Below, in pieces: positions 15,922 to 24,793 of a stretch of 64,000 nt of DNA (its first letter is position 1; every line of letters begins with the position of its first letter). This DNA comes from JACMLD01 sp039919885 (GTDB lineage: Bacteria > Bacteroidota > Bacteroidia > Chitinophagales > Chitinophagaceae): contig JBDSEV010000092.1 of NCBI GenBank assembly GCA_039919885.1, positions 5,132 to 69,131 of the forward strand, in the 5' to 3' direction. The translations under genes were made by a program, and so were the position numbers. Below the pieces are notes generated by a model. The model worked only from the letters and a program-made list of their open reading frames with translations, searched no databases and was not told the origin of the DNA.

Positions 15922-17073
15922 ATGGAACCTGCTCCAAAACGTGTTATAGCCCATTTTGATCTCGACTCCTTTTTTGTGAGTGTAGAGACGCTGAACAATC
16001 CTTCTTTAAAAGGTAAACCAGTAATGGTGGGTGGCCATAGCGGGCGCGGGGTTGTAGCAGCCTGTAATTACGAAGCCAGGAAGTTTGGCATACATTCCGC
16101 CATGCCCATGCAAACAGCCATGCGGCTCTGCCCGCACGCTACTGTTGTGGGCGGAACAAGAGGAGAATACAGCCGGTTCAGCCGGTGGGTAACCAATATT
16201 ATAGCCGCAGCTGCTCCCCTGTTTGAAAAAGCCTCCATTGATGAGTTTTATATTGATCTAACGGGGATGGACAAGTATTATAATGCCCTGGAGTGGACCA
16301 AACAACTGCGTGAAAAAATAATGGCTACTACGCAATTGCCCATTTCATTCGGGCTCGCATCTAATAAAATGATTGCAAAAATAGCCACCGATGAGGCCAA
16401 GCCAAACGGGTTTCTGTGGGTACCCCATGGCAAAGAGACAGAATTTCTTGACCCGCTGAAAGTAAGCAAAATACCAGGCGTAGGCGCGCAGACATTCCGA
16501 TCCCTGATGCAGGTAGGCATTGAAACCATCAAAGAACTGCGCGAGGCCAAAATAGAAATGCTGGAGCGCTATCTAGGCAACTATGGAATAGAACTCTGGC
16601 ACAAGGCCAATGGCCGGCATGATGGATTGGTACACGAATACCACGAAGCCAAATCGGTTTCAACGGAAAATACTTTTGAAGAAAATAAAGCTGATGTTGA
16701 TTTTTTGTTAAATGAACTGGTGCGCATGACGGAAAAGATAGCCTTTGAGCTGCGCCAGGAAAATAAAATGGCCGGCTGCATCGCTGTTAAAATCAGGTAT
16801 CCCGATTTTGAGACCACCTCCCGGCAAGTAGCCATACCCTACACCTTTTATGACGATGAACTGATACCCATTGCCAAAGACCTGTTTCATAAACTGTATC
16901 GCAAAGGACAGGCCGTCAGGCTCCTGGGAGTAAGGCTGAACGAACTGACCGCGGAGGCCGTACAGACCAATTTATTCAGCGATACGGGCAAAAAAGCCGC
17001 CCTCTACAAGGCGATAGACGACGTAAAAAACCGCTTTGGCAAAACTTTTTTAACAAAGGCTACCGGTAAATAA
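15922..17073 (+). CDS. dinB: DNA polymerase IV (Y family)
   Basis: 383 residues from the ATG at 15922; an upstream in-frame TTG at 15913 lies inside the inverted repeat and is less likely. Y-family palm motifs are HFDLDSFFVSVE (metal ligands Asp13 and near) and SIDEFYIDL (Asp107, Glu108). The little-finger domain covers about 240-350. QTNLF near the C-terminus resembles a sliding-clamp-binding motif. It copies past DNA lesions with low fidelity. No LexA-type operator is visible upstream. Confidence 0.92.
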   Translation: MEPAPKRVIAHFDLDSFFVSVETLNNPSLKGKPVMVGGHSGRGVVAACNYEARKFGIHSAMPMQTAMRLCPHATVVGGTRGEYSRFSRWVTNIIAAAAPLFEKASIDEFYIDLTGMDKYYNALEWTKQLREKIMATTQLPISFGLASNKMIAKIATDEAKPNGFLWVPHGKETEFLDPLKVSKIPGVGAQTFRSLMQVGIETIKELREAKIEMLERYLGNYGIELWHKANGRHDGLVHEYHEAKSVSTENTFEENKADVDFLLNELVRMTEKIAFELRQENKMAGCIAVKIRYPDFETTSRQVAIPYTFYDDELIPIAKDLFHKLYRKGQAVRLLGVRLNELTAEAVQTNLFSDTGKKAALYKAIDDVKNRFGKTFLTKATGK

Positions 17074-17104
17074 AATTTAGTCTATCTGTTTGGTAGGGAA
17101 TTAA

Positions 17105-17112
17105 TATCTTTG
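17105..17112 (+). promoter_or_regulatory. -7 promoter element of the peroxiredoxin gene
   Basis: TATCTTTG, an exact TAnnTTTG match, 32 bases before the ATG. A TTTG at 17089-17092 is only 12 bases upstream of it, too close to be a normal -33 element. Confidence 0.5.
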
Positions 17113-17144
17113 TCATCCGATTCCCAACTTTTAAAATTTTATTT

Positions 17145-17783
17145 ATGAGTTTACGTTTAGGTGACACAGTTCCCAACTTCCAGGCTAAGACCTCCAGTGG
17201 AGATATTGATTTATTTGAATACCTCGGCGATGGATGGGGCGTATTGTTTTCTCATCCTGCGGATTATACACCCGTTTGTACTACTGAACTGGGTAGGACA
17301 GCACTGCTGCAGGAAGAATTCAGAAAACGCAATGTAAAAGCACTTGCAGTGAGTGTAGACGGCCTTGAAAAACATTCAGGCTGGATTAAGGACATCAATG
17401 AAACCCAAAACTGTTCGGTTGATTTCCCCATCATTGCGGACGAAGACCGGAAGGTGGCAGAATTGTATGATATGATTCATCCCAATGCTTCGATGACAGC
17501 AACGGTGCGGTCGCTTTTTATTATCGGCCCCGACAAGAAGTTGAAACTCAGTATTACTTATCCTGCTTCCACCGGCAGAAATTTTAATGAAGTACTGCGG
17601 GTAATTGATTCTTTGCAGCTGACAGCCAATTACAGTGTGGCCACACCGGCTGACTGGAAAGCAGGTGAAGACGTAATCGTTGTTCCGTCAGTGTCTACGG
17701 AGGATGCTATTAAGAAATTTCCAAAAGGCGTTAAGGTAGTTAAACCTTACCTCCGTTATACACCGCAGCCAAATATAGATTAA
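17145..17783 (+). CDS. 1-Cys peroxiredoxin (Prx6 type)
   Basis: 212 residues. The peroxidatic Cys45 lies in HPADYTPVCTTELG. The C-terminal extension KGVKVVKPYLRYTPQPNID is typical of the Prx6/1-Cys branch, which is longer than the AhpC-type. It reduces hydrogen peroxide and organic peroxides in the cytoplasm. A second Cys (about 90, NETQNCSVDF) is common in this branch but is not the resolving Cys. It has its own promoter and terminator, so it is a single-gene unit. Confidence 0.93.
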   Translation: MSLRLGDTVPNFQAKTSSGDIDLFEYLGDGWGVLFSHPADYTPVCTTELGRTALLQEEFRKRNVKALAVSVDGLEKHSGWIKDINETQNCSVDFPIIADEDRKVAELYDMIHPNASMTATVRSLFIIGPDKKLKLSITYPASTGRNFNEVLRVIDSLQLTANYSVATPADWKAGEDVIVVPSVSTEDAIKKFPKGVKVVKPYLRYTPQPNID

Positions 17784-17810
17784 CGTACTTTTTATACAGA
17801 TGATATATAC

Positions 17811-17838
17811 AACAGGGCCTTTTGGCCCTGTTTTTTTT
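17811..17838 (+). terminator. Terminator after peroxiredoxin gene
   Basis: AACAGGGCC pairs with GGCCCTGTT around a TTTT loop, followed by a run of eight T. Confidence 0.85.
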
Positions 17839-17966
17839 CAAGCTTTACCGGCTCAAAACAGCACTCCCGTGAATACCATCAACCGGGCTGGTTTTACCCG
17901 TTCGTTTTTTGTAATGGCTGCAGTTTGTCATTGCTTTATTCTTTATATTGCCGGAAACAACTGCAC

Positions 17967-19244
17967 ATGAGACAATTACTTACAACTGCTTTTTTACTTG
18001 CATTTTCTATGTTGCATGCGCAGCGCACCATTATTTACTGCGGCAAACTAATTGACGTGGTGAACAGTAAAGTGCTTACAAATTATTCGATTATTTCCAG
18101 TGGAAATAAGATAGTAGATGTAAAAGAAGGTTTCATAAAAGCGGAAGCAACCGACAAAGTGATTGATCTTAAAAATAAAACGGTTATGCCAGGCCTGATG
18201 GACATGCATGTGCACATTGAATCAGAGACAAAAAAGGGTGGGGGAGCCGACCGGTTTACCACGAACCCAGCCGATGTTGCTTTTGAATCAACCAAATATG
18301 CAAGGGTGACGCTGATGGCCGGTTTTACTACCGTGCGTGATTTGGGGGGCAGTGGTGTGAATGTTTCTTTACGCAATGCAATTAATAAAGGATTGATTAC
18401 GGGTCCGCGGATTTTTACTGCCGGTAAATCAATTGCCACAACGGGCGGGCATGCGGATCCCACAAATGGTTACAGGAAAGATTTAATGGGCGATCCGGGT
18501 CCGCTGGAAGGTGTTATAAACGGGCCGGATGAAGCAAGGAAAGCGGTGCGGCAGCGTTATAAAGATGGGGCTGACGTCATAAAAATAACGGCTACAGGTG
18601 GCGTATTAAGCCAGGCAAAAGATGCATCCGGTGCCCAGTTTACCGAGGAAGAGCTAAAAGCCATCGTGGAAACAGCCAAAGATTATGGGCTTAAAGTGGC
18701 TGCGCACGCACACGGCGCTGAAGGAATGAAACGGGCCATCCGCGCCGGCGTAACCTCTATTGAGCATGGCACTTTTATGGACGACGAAGCCATCGAATTA
18801 TTCAAGAAATACGGTACCTGGTTTGTACCTACCATTATCGCCGGCAAGTCTACAGCTGATTCTGCAAAAATTCCTAATTACTATTCTGAAATTGTTACGC
18901 CCAAGGCATTGGCAGTGGGTCCGCTCATACAAGCCACTTTTACCAGGGCCTACAAAGCCGGTGTAAAGATTGCATTTGGTACAGATGCCGCCGTGTACCA
19001 GCATGGAAAGAATTATATCGAATTTCAGTACATGGTGGAAGGTGGTATGCCCGCGTTGGAAACGATCCGGTGTGCAACCATCCGTGCCGCTGAATTGCTG
19101 GGTGTAACGGACCGGCTGGGTTCTATAGAGAAAGGTAAAATTGCGGACATCGTGGCGGTAGAGGGCGATCCCCTAACAGAAATACAGGCCATGGGCCGGG
19201 TGAAATTCGTAATGAAAGAAGGCATAGTGTATAAAAACGATTAA
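17967..19244 (+). CDS. Exported amidohydrolase (imidazolonepropionase/Xaa-Pro dipeptidase-like)
   Basis: 425 residues from the ATG at 17967, chosen because it opens directly into a signal peptide (MRQLLTTAFLLAFSMLHAQ); a longer frame from 17925 adds a non-conserved stretch. The TIM-barrel metal site shows MDMHVHIE (His81, His83), a Lys in DVIKITATGG, His residues in AAHAHG and SIEHG, and the Asp in AFGTDAAV. This matches the metal-dependent hydrolase subgroup that splits N-acyl amino acids, prolidyl dipeptides or imidazolone rings in the periplasm. The substrate is not known. A near-consensus TATATTG box lies at about 17944-17950. Confidence 0.88.
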   Translation: MRQLLTTAFLLAFSMLHAQRTIIYCGKLIDVVNSKVLTNYSIISSGNKIVDVKEGFIKAEATDKVIDLKNKTVMPGLMDMHVHIESETKKGGGADRFTTNPADVAFESTKYARVTLMAGFTTVRDLGGSGVNVSLRNAINKGLITGPRIFTAGKSIATTGGHADPTNGYRKDLMGDPGPLEGVINGPDEARKAVRQRYKDGADVIKITATGGVLSQAKDASGAQFTEEELKAIVETAKDYGLKVAAHAHGAEGMKRAIRAGVTSIEHGTFMDDEAIELFKKYGTWFVPTIIAGKSTADSAKIPNYYSEIVTPKALAVGPLIQATFTRAYKAGVKIAFGTDAAVYQHGKNYIEFQYMVEGGMPALETIRCATIRAAELLGVTDRLGSIEKGKIADIVAVEGDPLTEIQAMGRVKFVMKEGIVYKND

Positions 19245-19294
19245 AGTGCGAGGCCTCGCCACATAAACGCTTCAGTCTGCGGCAAATATTTTTT

Positions 19295-19330
19295 CAAAAA
19301 AAGGCAGCCCTGAAAATGCTGCCTTTTTTT
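19295..19330. terminator. Bidirectional terminator between convergent genes
   Basis: AAAAAAAGGCAGC pairs with GCTGCCTTTTTTT around a nine-base loop. T-runs on both strands serve the amidohydrolase gene from the left and the RluA-type gene from the right. Confidence 0.85.
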
Positions 19331-19362
19331 AATTTTTTATAGTGCTTCGCTGCAAACTTTTA

Positions 19363-20130
19363 TCAGGCAGCATTCCATTTTCTGAGTTGCTGCAGCAATG
19401 CGCGCAGGTCTTTTGGCAGGGGCGCTTCAAATGTCTGCCGCTCATTGCTTATATTGGTAAAGGTCAACTCGGCCGCATGAAGCGCCAGGCGATTCAGTAT
19501 GGGTCGTTCCTCATCAGCAGATTTTGCCAGGTTGAATTTTTTCTTAAAGGAAGAGAGTAAAATAGCCTTGCCATCGCCATACAATTCATCGCATGCCACA
19601 GGGTGTTCCAGGTGTTTCATGTGCACGCGGATCTGGTGGGTACGGCCGGTTAGGATGTGAAACTGCATCCAGCTGAATGACTTAAACTGTTCCAGCAAGG
19701 CATATTCAGTAATGGAGGCCTTTCCTTTTGCATTAACGGACATCACCCCTTTTTGCACATGATGCTCCGCAATGGGTTCGTCAATGATACCACCCGGACT
19801 GTCCAGTTTACCCGTTACCAGCCCATTGTATATTTTATTCGTACTCCTGTCTTCAAATTGCAACGATAAGTTTTTGTGCGTCGCCTCATTTTTCGCGAAA
19901 ACAATAACGCCGCTGGTTCCCTTATCCAGGCGGTGCACCGTAAAAATGCTGCCCAGCTGTTGGATGAGCAAGTCTTTTAAAGAGGGTTGTGATTGCGTTC
20001 TGTCTGGTATAGACAACATACCCGATGGTTTATTGAGCACAATAAAGTCATCATTCTCAAACAGGGTGATGCTGCCAATGCCCTTAAACAAGTTTCGTTC
20101 TATGCCTTTTTGTTCTGCCTGCTGTTCCAT
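19363..20130 (-). CDS. RluA-family RNA pseudouridine synthase
   Basis: 255 residues without an S4 domain. The catalytic Asp69 lies in HRLDKGTSG, and RTHQIRVH and ELYGDG are the other family motifs. It isomerises uridine to pseudouridine in rRNA or tRNA; lack of the S4 domain resembles RluA/TruC rather than RluC/D. It lies three bases behind the RsuA-type synthase gene on the same strand and is probably translated from the same message. Confidence 0.88.
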   Translation of the reverse strand: MEQQAEQKGIERNLFKGIGSITLFENDDFIVLNKPSGMLSIPDRTQSQPSLKDLLIQQLGSIFTVHRLDKGTSGVIVFAKNEATHKNLSLQFEDRSTNKIYNGLVTGKLDSPGGIIDEPIAEHHVQKGVMSVNAKGKASITEYALLEQFKSFSWMQFHILTGRTHQIRVHMKHLEHPVACDELYGDGKAILLSSFKKKFNLAKSADEERPILNRLALHAAELTFTNISNERQTFEAPLPKDLRALLQQLRKWNAA

Positions 20131-20133
20131 AGT

Positions 20134-21399
20134 CTACTGCTTTGCAATTTTTTTTGCTACCGGCATATTGGCCTTCTTTACTTTATCGGTTTTTGTCTGC
20201 GGGTTAAAATGGCGCAGTATACGCACTTCTTTTTCAGTAAGCATCCGCCATTTTCCTCTTTGCACATTTTTTTTGGTGAGCCCTGCATACGTAACGCGAT
20301 CGAGATTGCGTACATCATAGCCAAGCTGTTCAAAAATGCGGCGGACAATACGGTTGCGCCCACTGTGTATTTCTATGCCAATGATTGTTTTGTCTTTTGG
20401 ATCTGTATACCCGAGCGCGTCAGGTGTAATAAGGCCATCTTCCAGCTGTATGCCGTTCAGCAGTTTTTCAAAATCGGCCTTGGTAAGGGGTTTGTCTAAA
20501 CGGACTTCGTAAATCTTCTTTATTAAATTACTCGGATGGGAAAGTGTTTGCGCCAGGTCGCCATCATTGGTAATAAGTAAAACGCCCGAGGTGTTCCGAT
20601 CCAGCCGGCCAACGGGATACACCCGTTCATCGGTTGCGCGCTTAATCAAATCCAACACTGTTTTCCTGCCTTCCGGATCGTCAAGCGTAGTGATGTAATC
20701 TTTGGGTTTGTTCAGCAGAATATAAACGAGGTTTTTAGAAGGCGTTATTTTTTTGCCTTTTATGCTGATGGTATCTTTTTGCGAAACTTTGGTACCGGGT
20801 TCCGTTACCACTACATCGTTTACCCGCACTTCACCTTTCCGTATCAAATCTGCCGCATCTCTTCTGGAGCAAACACCACTGTGTGCCACGTATTTGTTCA
20901 GCGGCATCAGTGCTGATTTCTGGGCAAGTGTTACCGGGGCTGCTGCCAGCTGACCTGGTTGCACGGGTGGCGTCACCGCAGCTGTTTTCCTGCCGTTTTC
21001 CGCCGGTGGTTTCACGGTCAGCTTTCCATCGGTTGCGGCCCGGCCCGCCAACAAGTTTTTTTCTTCCCGGCTTCCCGGTTTTGGCGGACGGACAGGCTTT
21101 CCGGTGGCTTTTTTGCCTGTAGCCGGCATTTGAACGGGTGCTGATTCCGCTTTTAGTTGTTTGTTTAGCCGCAATCCTTTAATCTCCGCCTTATTCATGC
21201 GCAGCTTTGGCTCAGGGTTATCGGACTTTGCATCCCGACCTTGTTCACTTGCTTTTGCCTGGCGTTTTTCGTCGAATCTTTTGTCGATCGCTTGCGCCCT
21301 TTCTTTTTTGACGGATCTTTTTTCCTGTTTAAACTCCTCTTTTTTTGCAGCGTTGCTTTTATAGGTAATAAACTTCTGGAACTGCTGATTTTTACTCAT
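20134..21399 (-). CDS. RsuA/RluB-family pseudouridine synthase with basic N-terminal extension
   Basis: 421 residues. A disordered Lys/Arg/Ala/Pro-rich extension fills about 1-160, then an S4 RNA-binding domain (about 164-212; LNKYVAHSGVCSRRDAADLI) and the catalytic domain with GRLDRNTSG (Asp267) and GRNRIVRRIFEQLGYDV. The order matches RluB, which modifies 23S rRNA near the peptidyl transferase centre. Long basic extensions are common in Bacteroidota homologues and probably add RNA affinity. The next gene, of the RluA family, follows after three bases. Confidence 0.9.
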   Translation of the reverse strand: MSKNQQFQKFITYKSNAAKKEEFKQEKRSVKKERAQAIDKRFDEKRQAKASEQGRDAKSDNPEPKLRMNKAEIKGLRLNKQLKAESAPVQMPATGKKATGKPVRPPKPGSREEKNLLAGRAATDGKLTVKPPAENGRKTAAVTPPVQPGQLAAAPVTLAQKSALMPLNKYVAHSGVCSRRDAADLIRKGEVRVNDVVVTEPGTKVSQKDTISIKGKKITPSKNLVYILLNKPKDYITTLDDPEGRKTVLDLIKRATDERVYPVGRLDRNTSGVLLITNDGDLAQTLSHPSNLIKKIYEVRLDKPLTKADFEKLLNGIQLEDGLITPDALGYTDPKDKTIIGIEIHSGRNRIVRRIFEQLGYDVRNLDRVTYAGLTKKNVQRGKWRMLTEKEVRILRHFNPQTKTDKVKKANMPVAKKIAKQ

Positions 21400-21448
21400 G
21401 GTGGGTGATTTGCTGTTTTACAACAGTAAGCTGAGCCGCGAATATACG

Positions 21449-21502
21449 AAAAAGGGCCCCGCTTTGCGCTGCGAAAAGCAGTCAAAGCCTGGGCCCCTTT
21501 TT
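21449..21502 (-). terminator. Terminator after Spy/LTXXQ-like gene
   Basis: A long imperfect stem built from AAAGGGGCCCAGGCTTTG and its partner CGCAAAGCGGGGCCCTTT on the minus strand, followed by T-runs on either side. It separates the Spy-like gene from the pseudouridine synthase pair. Confidence 0.75.
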
Positions 21503-21520
21503 ATCCATCTGTCAACTACA

Positions 21521-22153
21521 CTATTTTGTGAATTCTCTCCTGTGGTGCTGCTGCTTCATTGCTTCCAGTTGCTGTAACTGGGTGGGTGTTAAAATTGTTT
21601 TCAGCTGGTCTTTTTGCTGCACTGCCAGCGTTTTGATTGCTGCGTGCTTTTGCTCCCGGCTCAAAGAATTGTCTGCGTGCAAAGACTTTCTTTTTTCAAC
21701 CATGGCAGTTCGTAACGTTTTTAACTGGCTGGCTTGGTCATCACTAAGCCCTAACGTAGCCTTCATCTTTGCTGCGCGGGCACTCGCAGTCGCTTTTCTT
21801 TTTTCCATGCGCTGCTGCTTCATCGAAGCCAGCTTATCTTTTTGTTCCGTTGTGAGCAATGCTTGTATTTGTGCCTTGTGCTCTTTTTGCAAACTGCTTA
21901 TTTGTGCATTGGATTCCCGTACGGTGATGTCTTCATTCTTTTTAAGATCGCGCAGCTTTTTATGATAATCACCGTTAATGCTTTTTAACTGTTGTTGCTG
22001 TGCATCGGAAAAATCCAGGTTTTTAGCCATCATATCACGACCATGGTGCCTGCCGTGCTGCTGATGGCCCGGCTTTACAGGTTTATCTGATTGTGCATTT
22101 ACAGAGAAAGCAGCGATGAGCAATACTGCAAGGCCTACTATTGTTGTTTTCAT
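21521..22153 (-). CDS. Spy/CpxP-like (LTXXQ) periplasmic protein
   Basis: 210 residues: a signal peptide (1-20, ending VNAQ), a His-rich stretch (GHQQHGRHHGRD) and an all-helical, highly charged body with repeated LTXXQ-type motifs (FSDAQQQQLKSI, LTTEQKDKL, LSDDQASQLKTL, LTPTQLQQLEAM). Four copies suggest two Spy-like hairpins in tandem. Spy and CpxP proteins are small periplasmic chaperones or metal-stress sensors; chaperone activity is inferred. The His-rich segment may bind metal. It is transcribed alone. Confidence 0.75.
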   Translation of the reverse strand: MKTTIVGLAVLLIAAFSVNAQSDKPVKPGHQQHGRHHGRDMMAKNLDFSDAQQQQLKSINGDYHKKLRDLKKNEDITVRESNAQISSLQKEHKAQIQALLTTEQKDKLASMKQQRMEKRKATASARAAKMKATLGLSDDQASQLKTLRTAMVEKRKSLHADNSLSREQKHAAIKTLAVQQKDQLKTILTPTQLQQLEAMKQQHHRREFTK

Positions 22154-22399
22154 GATGTTGTATTTTTTAGTACAAGAGATAGACAGTGCACCAGGTGGGA
22201 AGTTTAATATTGCGAAGGCGTTTTAACGGAGTGGTAAAAAAACAGGACGAGTGGGTGGATGCTGTTGTACAACTGTTAAAAACGTTGGTGAAATGTTAAC
22301 GCGGTGAAATTAAAGATCATCCGAAAGACAAAGGCAATCTCGTAGGTAGATCAACGGGTAAAAAGAAAAATTTGTAACAAAGCATCTAACCCATTGCGC

Positions 22400-23446
22400 C
22401 TAATTCTTATTCGCCAGCTGTCCGCACGCGGCATCAATGTCTTTACCACGACTAACGCGCAGCCGCGCATTCACGCGGTTTTTGGAAAGGTGGTTCATAA
22501 ACTTTTCAACAACCGCTTGGTCTGGCTTACGATAAGTTGCCATATCAATTGGGTTGTATTCAATAATATTCACCAGATCGGCAGGTACCTGGCGGTAGAT
22601 TTTTATCAGTTCATCCGCATCTTTAATAGAATCGTTGAAGTCCTTAAAAAGAATGTACTCAAAAGTGATTTCGTTGCCGGTTTGTTTATAAAAATAATTA
22701 AGTGCTTCTATTAAAGACTGGATGTCGTTGCTGTCGTTGATGGGCATTATTTCATGTCGCTTGGCATCATTGGCGGCATGCAGCGATAAAGCCAGTTTAA
22801 ACTTCACCTTGTCATCGCCCAGTTGCCGGATCATTTTGGCAACGCCGGCAGTAGACACGGTAATGCGGCGCGGGCTCATACCCAATCCGTCTGGCGAAGT
22901 AATTTTTTCAATGGCCTTTAATACATTTTTATAGTTCAGCAAAGGTTCGCCCATACCCATGAAAACAATATTGCTGAGTTTTTTATTGTAGACTTTTTCG
23001 CATTGCTGGTTCAACAATACCACCTCGTCATAAATCTCATCAAAATCCAGGTTGCGTTTACGCTGCATATAGCCGGTTGCGCAAAATTTACAACTCAGCG
23101 AGCAACCGATCTGGGAGGATACGCAGGCTGTTTTCCGGTCGTCGGTAGGTATTAAAACACCTTCTACCAGGTGACCATCCACGGTTTTGAAGCGGCTTTT
23201 CACCGTGCCGTCATCAGAATATTGTGTGGCATCTGTATGCAGCGCCGGCAGGCTAAAATGCTCGTTTAATTTGGTTCTCAGTTCCTTACTCAGGTTGGTC
23301 ATGGCCTCAAAATCATGAGCCTGCTTCAACCATAGCCATTCGTACACCTGTTTTGCCCTGAATTTTTTTTCACCCAGGATTTCAAAATAGGTTTCCAGCT
23401 CACTCAGCCCCAGGTGCCGTATATTCTTCTTTGCTGCTTCTGACAT
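22400..23446 (-). CDS. rlmN: 23S rRNA/tRNA adenine-C2 methyltransferase RlmN
   Basis: 348 residues from the ATG at 23446 (MSEAAKKNIRHLG); an in-frame extension to 23518 is rejected because the -7 promoter box would then lie inside the gene. The radical-SAM cluster is CSLSCKFC (Cys115, Cys119, Cys122), and the Cys in IDAACGQL near the end is the one that carries the methyl group in this family. It methylates A2503 of 23S rRNA and A37 of some tRNAs. TATCTTTG ends four bases before the ATG, so the message is probably leaderless. Confidence 0.95.
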   Translation of the reverse strand: MSEAAKKNIRHLGLSELETYFEILGEKKFRAKQVYEWLWLKQAHDFEAMTNLSKELRTKLNEHFSLPALHTDATQYSDDGTVKSRFKTVDGHLVEGVLIPTDDRKTACVSSQIGCSLSCKFCATGYMQRKRNLDFDEIYDEVVLLNQQCEKVYNKKLSNIVFMGMGEPLLNYKNVLKAIEKITSPDGLGMSPRRITVSTAGVAKMIRQLGDDKVKFKLALSLHAANDAKRHEIMPINDSNDIQSLIEALNYFYKQTGNEITFEYILFKDFNDSIKDADELIKIYRQVPADLVNIIEYNPIDMATYRKPDQAVVEKFMNHLSKNRVNARLRVSRGKDIDAACGQLANKN

Positions 23447-23450
23447 GGCG

Positions 23451-23458
23451 CAAAGATA
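23451..23458 (-). promoter_or_regulatory. -7 promoter element of rlmN, start-codon proximal
   Basis: Minus-strand order TATCTTTG, CGCC, ATG. This exact TAnnTTTG match fixes the start codon at 23446. No TTTG at the expected -33 distance. Confidence 0.5.
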
Positions 23459-23551
23459 GGCCAATTTGAGGCTTATATTTGTTGAGGATGCAGTTGGCAA
23501 AGCACCTGCCCGTATCATTCAACCGCCCAATAATAAGATTCAACAATAGAA

Positions 23552-24751
23552 ATGGAAACCGCGTATATCATCGATGCAGTAAGAACACCAATTGGCAAAT
23601 ACGGTGGCGCGTTGAGCAGTATCCGGCCAGATGATTTGCTGGCCCATGTGCTGGCGGCACTGCTGCGCCGCAACCCGGGCGTGGATGTAAATGCTATAGA
23701 AGATGTGATCGCCGGTGATGCCAACCAGGCGGGCGAGGATAACCGCAACGTGGCGCGTATGGCGGCGCTGCTGGCGGGCCTTCCGGTTACTGTTGCGGGT
23801 AATACCGTTAACCGTTTGTGTGCCAGCGGGCTGCAGGCCGTTATGGATGCGGCGCGCGCTATCATGTGTAACGAAGGCGCATTTTACATGGCGGGCGGCG
23901 TGGAAAGCATGACCCGGGCACCTTTTGTAATTGCCAAACAGGGCGGTGCCTGGAACCGCAGCACCGAAATGTATGATACCACTATTGGATGGCGCTTTAC
24001 CAATAAAAAACTGGCGGCCTTGTATTACCCGTACAATATGGGAGAAACCGCCGAGCACATAGCAAAGCAATGGCAGATTAGCAGGCAGGCCCAGGATGCA
24101 TTTGCACTGGGTAGCCAGCAAAAATATTTTGCCGCTTTGGAAAACGATCTTTGGAAGGATGAAATAACCAGCGTGGAAATTTTTGGCGGAAAAGATGAGA
24201 AAATGCTCTTTTCCCAGGACGAACACCCGCGAAGAACATCTCTGGAGAAACTGGCTGCGTTGAAACCCGCATTTGATAAAGCAGGATCCGTTACTGCAGG
24301 CAATGCCAGTGGTCTTAATGATGGCGCTGCCGGCTTACTGCTTGCTTCAGAAACAGCACTGTCTGCTTACCGGTTAAAGCCAATGGCTAGAATTGTTTCC
24401 ATGGCCGTGGCTGGCGTAGATCCGGCTATCATGGGCATTGGCCCCGTGGCTGCCACCAGGAAGGCCCTGGCGCGTGCAGGTCTGCGCGTAGAAGATATCA
24501 ACCTGGTTGAACTGAACGAGGCGTTTGCGGTGCAATCCATAGCCTGTATAAAAGACCTGGGTTTGGATCCGGCGCTGGTTAATGTAAACGGGGGATCTAT
24601 TGCAATTGGCAATCCGCTGGGTTGCGGCGGCGCGAGAATCTCCACTACTTTATTGCATGAAATGAAACGACGCAATGCCAGGTATGGCCTGGCAGCGATG
24701 TGTGTTGGAGTAGGACAGGGTGCGGCTGTTATCTATGAAAACATGCCATGA
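23552..24751 (+). CDS. Thiolase (acetyl-CoA C-acyltransferase/3-oxoadipyl-CoA thiolase family)
   Basis: 399 residues, full length. The nucleophile Cys90 is in NRLCASGLQA, the NEAFA motif is intact, and the second catalytic Cys384 is in CVGVGQG. The third catalytic residue is different: the canonical GHPLG motif reads GNPLG (Asn354, codon 24611-24613). The closest look is to PcaF/PaaJ-like thiolases that cleave or form 3-ketoacyl-CoA. With no neighbouring fatty-acid or aromatic pathway genes, its substrate is unclear. It is divergent from rlmN. Confidence 0.88.
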   Translation: METAYIIDAVRTPIGKYGGALSSIRPDDLLAHVLAALLRRNPGVDVNAIEDVIAGDANQAGEDNRNVARMAALLAGLPVTVAGNTVNRLCASGLQAVMDAARAIMCNEGAFYMAGGVESMTRAPFVIAKQGGAWNRSTEMYDTTIGWRFTNKKLAALYYPYNMGETAEHIAKQWQISRQAQDAFALGSQQKYFAALENDLWKDEITSVEIFGGKDEKMLFSQDEHPRRTSLEKLAALKPAFDKAGSVTAGNASGLNDGAAGLLLASETALSAYRLKPMARIVSMAVAGVDPAIMGIGPVAATRKALARAGLRVEDINLVELNEAFAVQSIACIKDLGLDPALVNVNGGSIAIGNPLGCGGARISTTLLHEMKRRNARYGLAAMCVGVGQGAAVIYENMP

Positions 24752-24793
24752 TACAACAGGAGTAAAAAATAAATTAATTGTAAAACGATTTTT

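Noticed and set aside
17089..17092. TTTG upstream of the peroxiredoxin -7 box as a -33 element
   Set aside because: Only 12 bases from the -7 box instead of 19-21.
19772..20320. 182-codon plus-strand frame opposite the pseudouridine synthases
   Set aside because: Hydrophobic shadow of two strong genes, no support.
23446..23518. 24-residue N-terminal extension of RlmN
   Set aside because: The -7 promoter box lies just before the later ATG, and the extension does not look like RlmN sequence.
23540..24226. 228-codon open frame on the minus strand opposite the thiolase gene
   Set aside because: Entirely inside the thiolase coding region; no family resemblance; GC-rich codon shadow.
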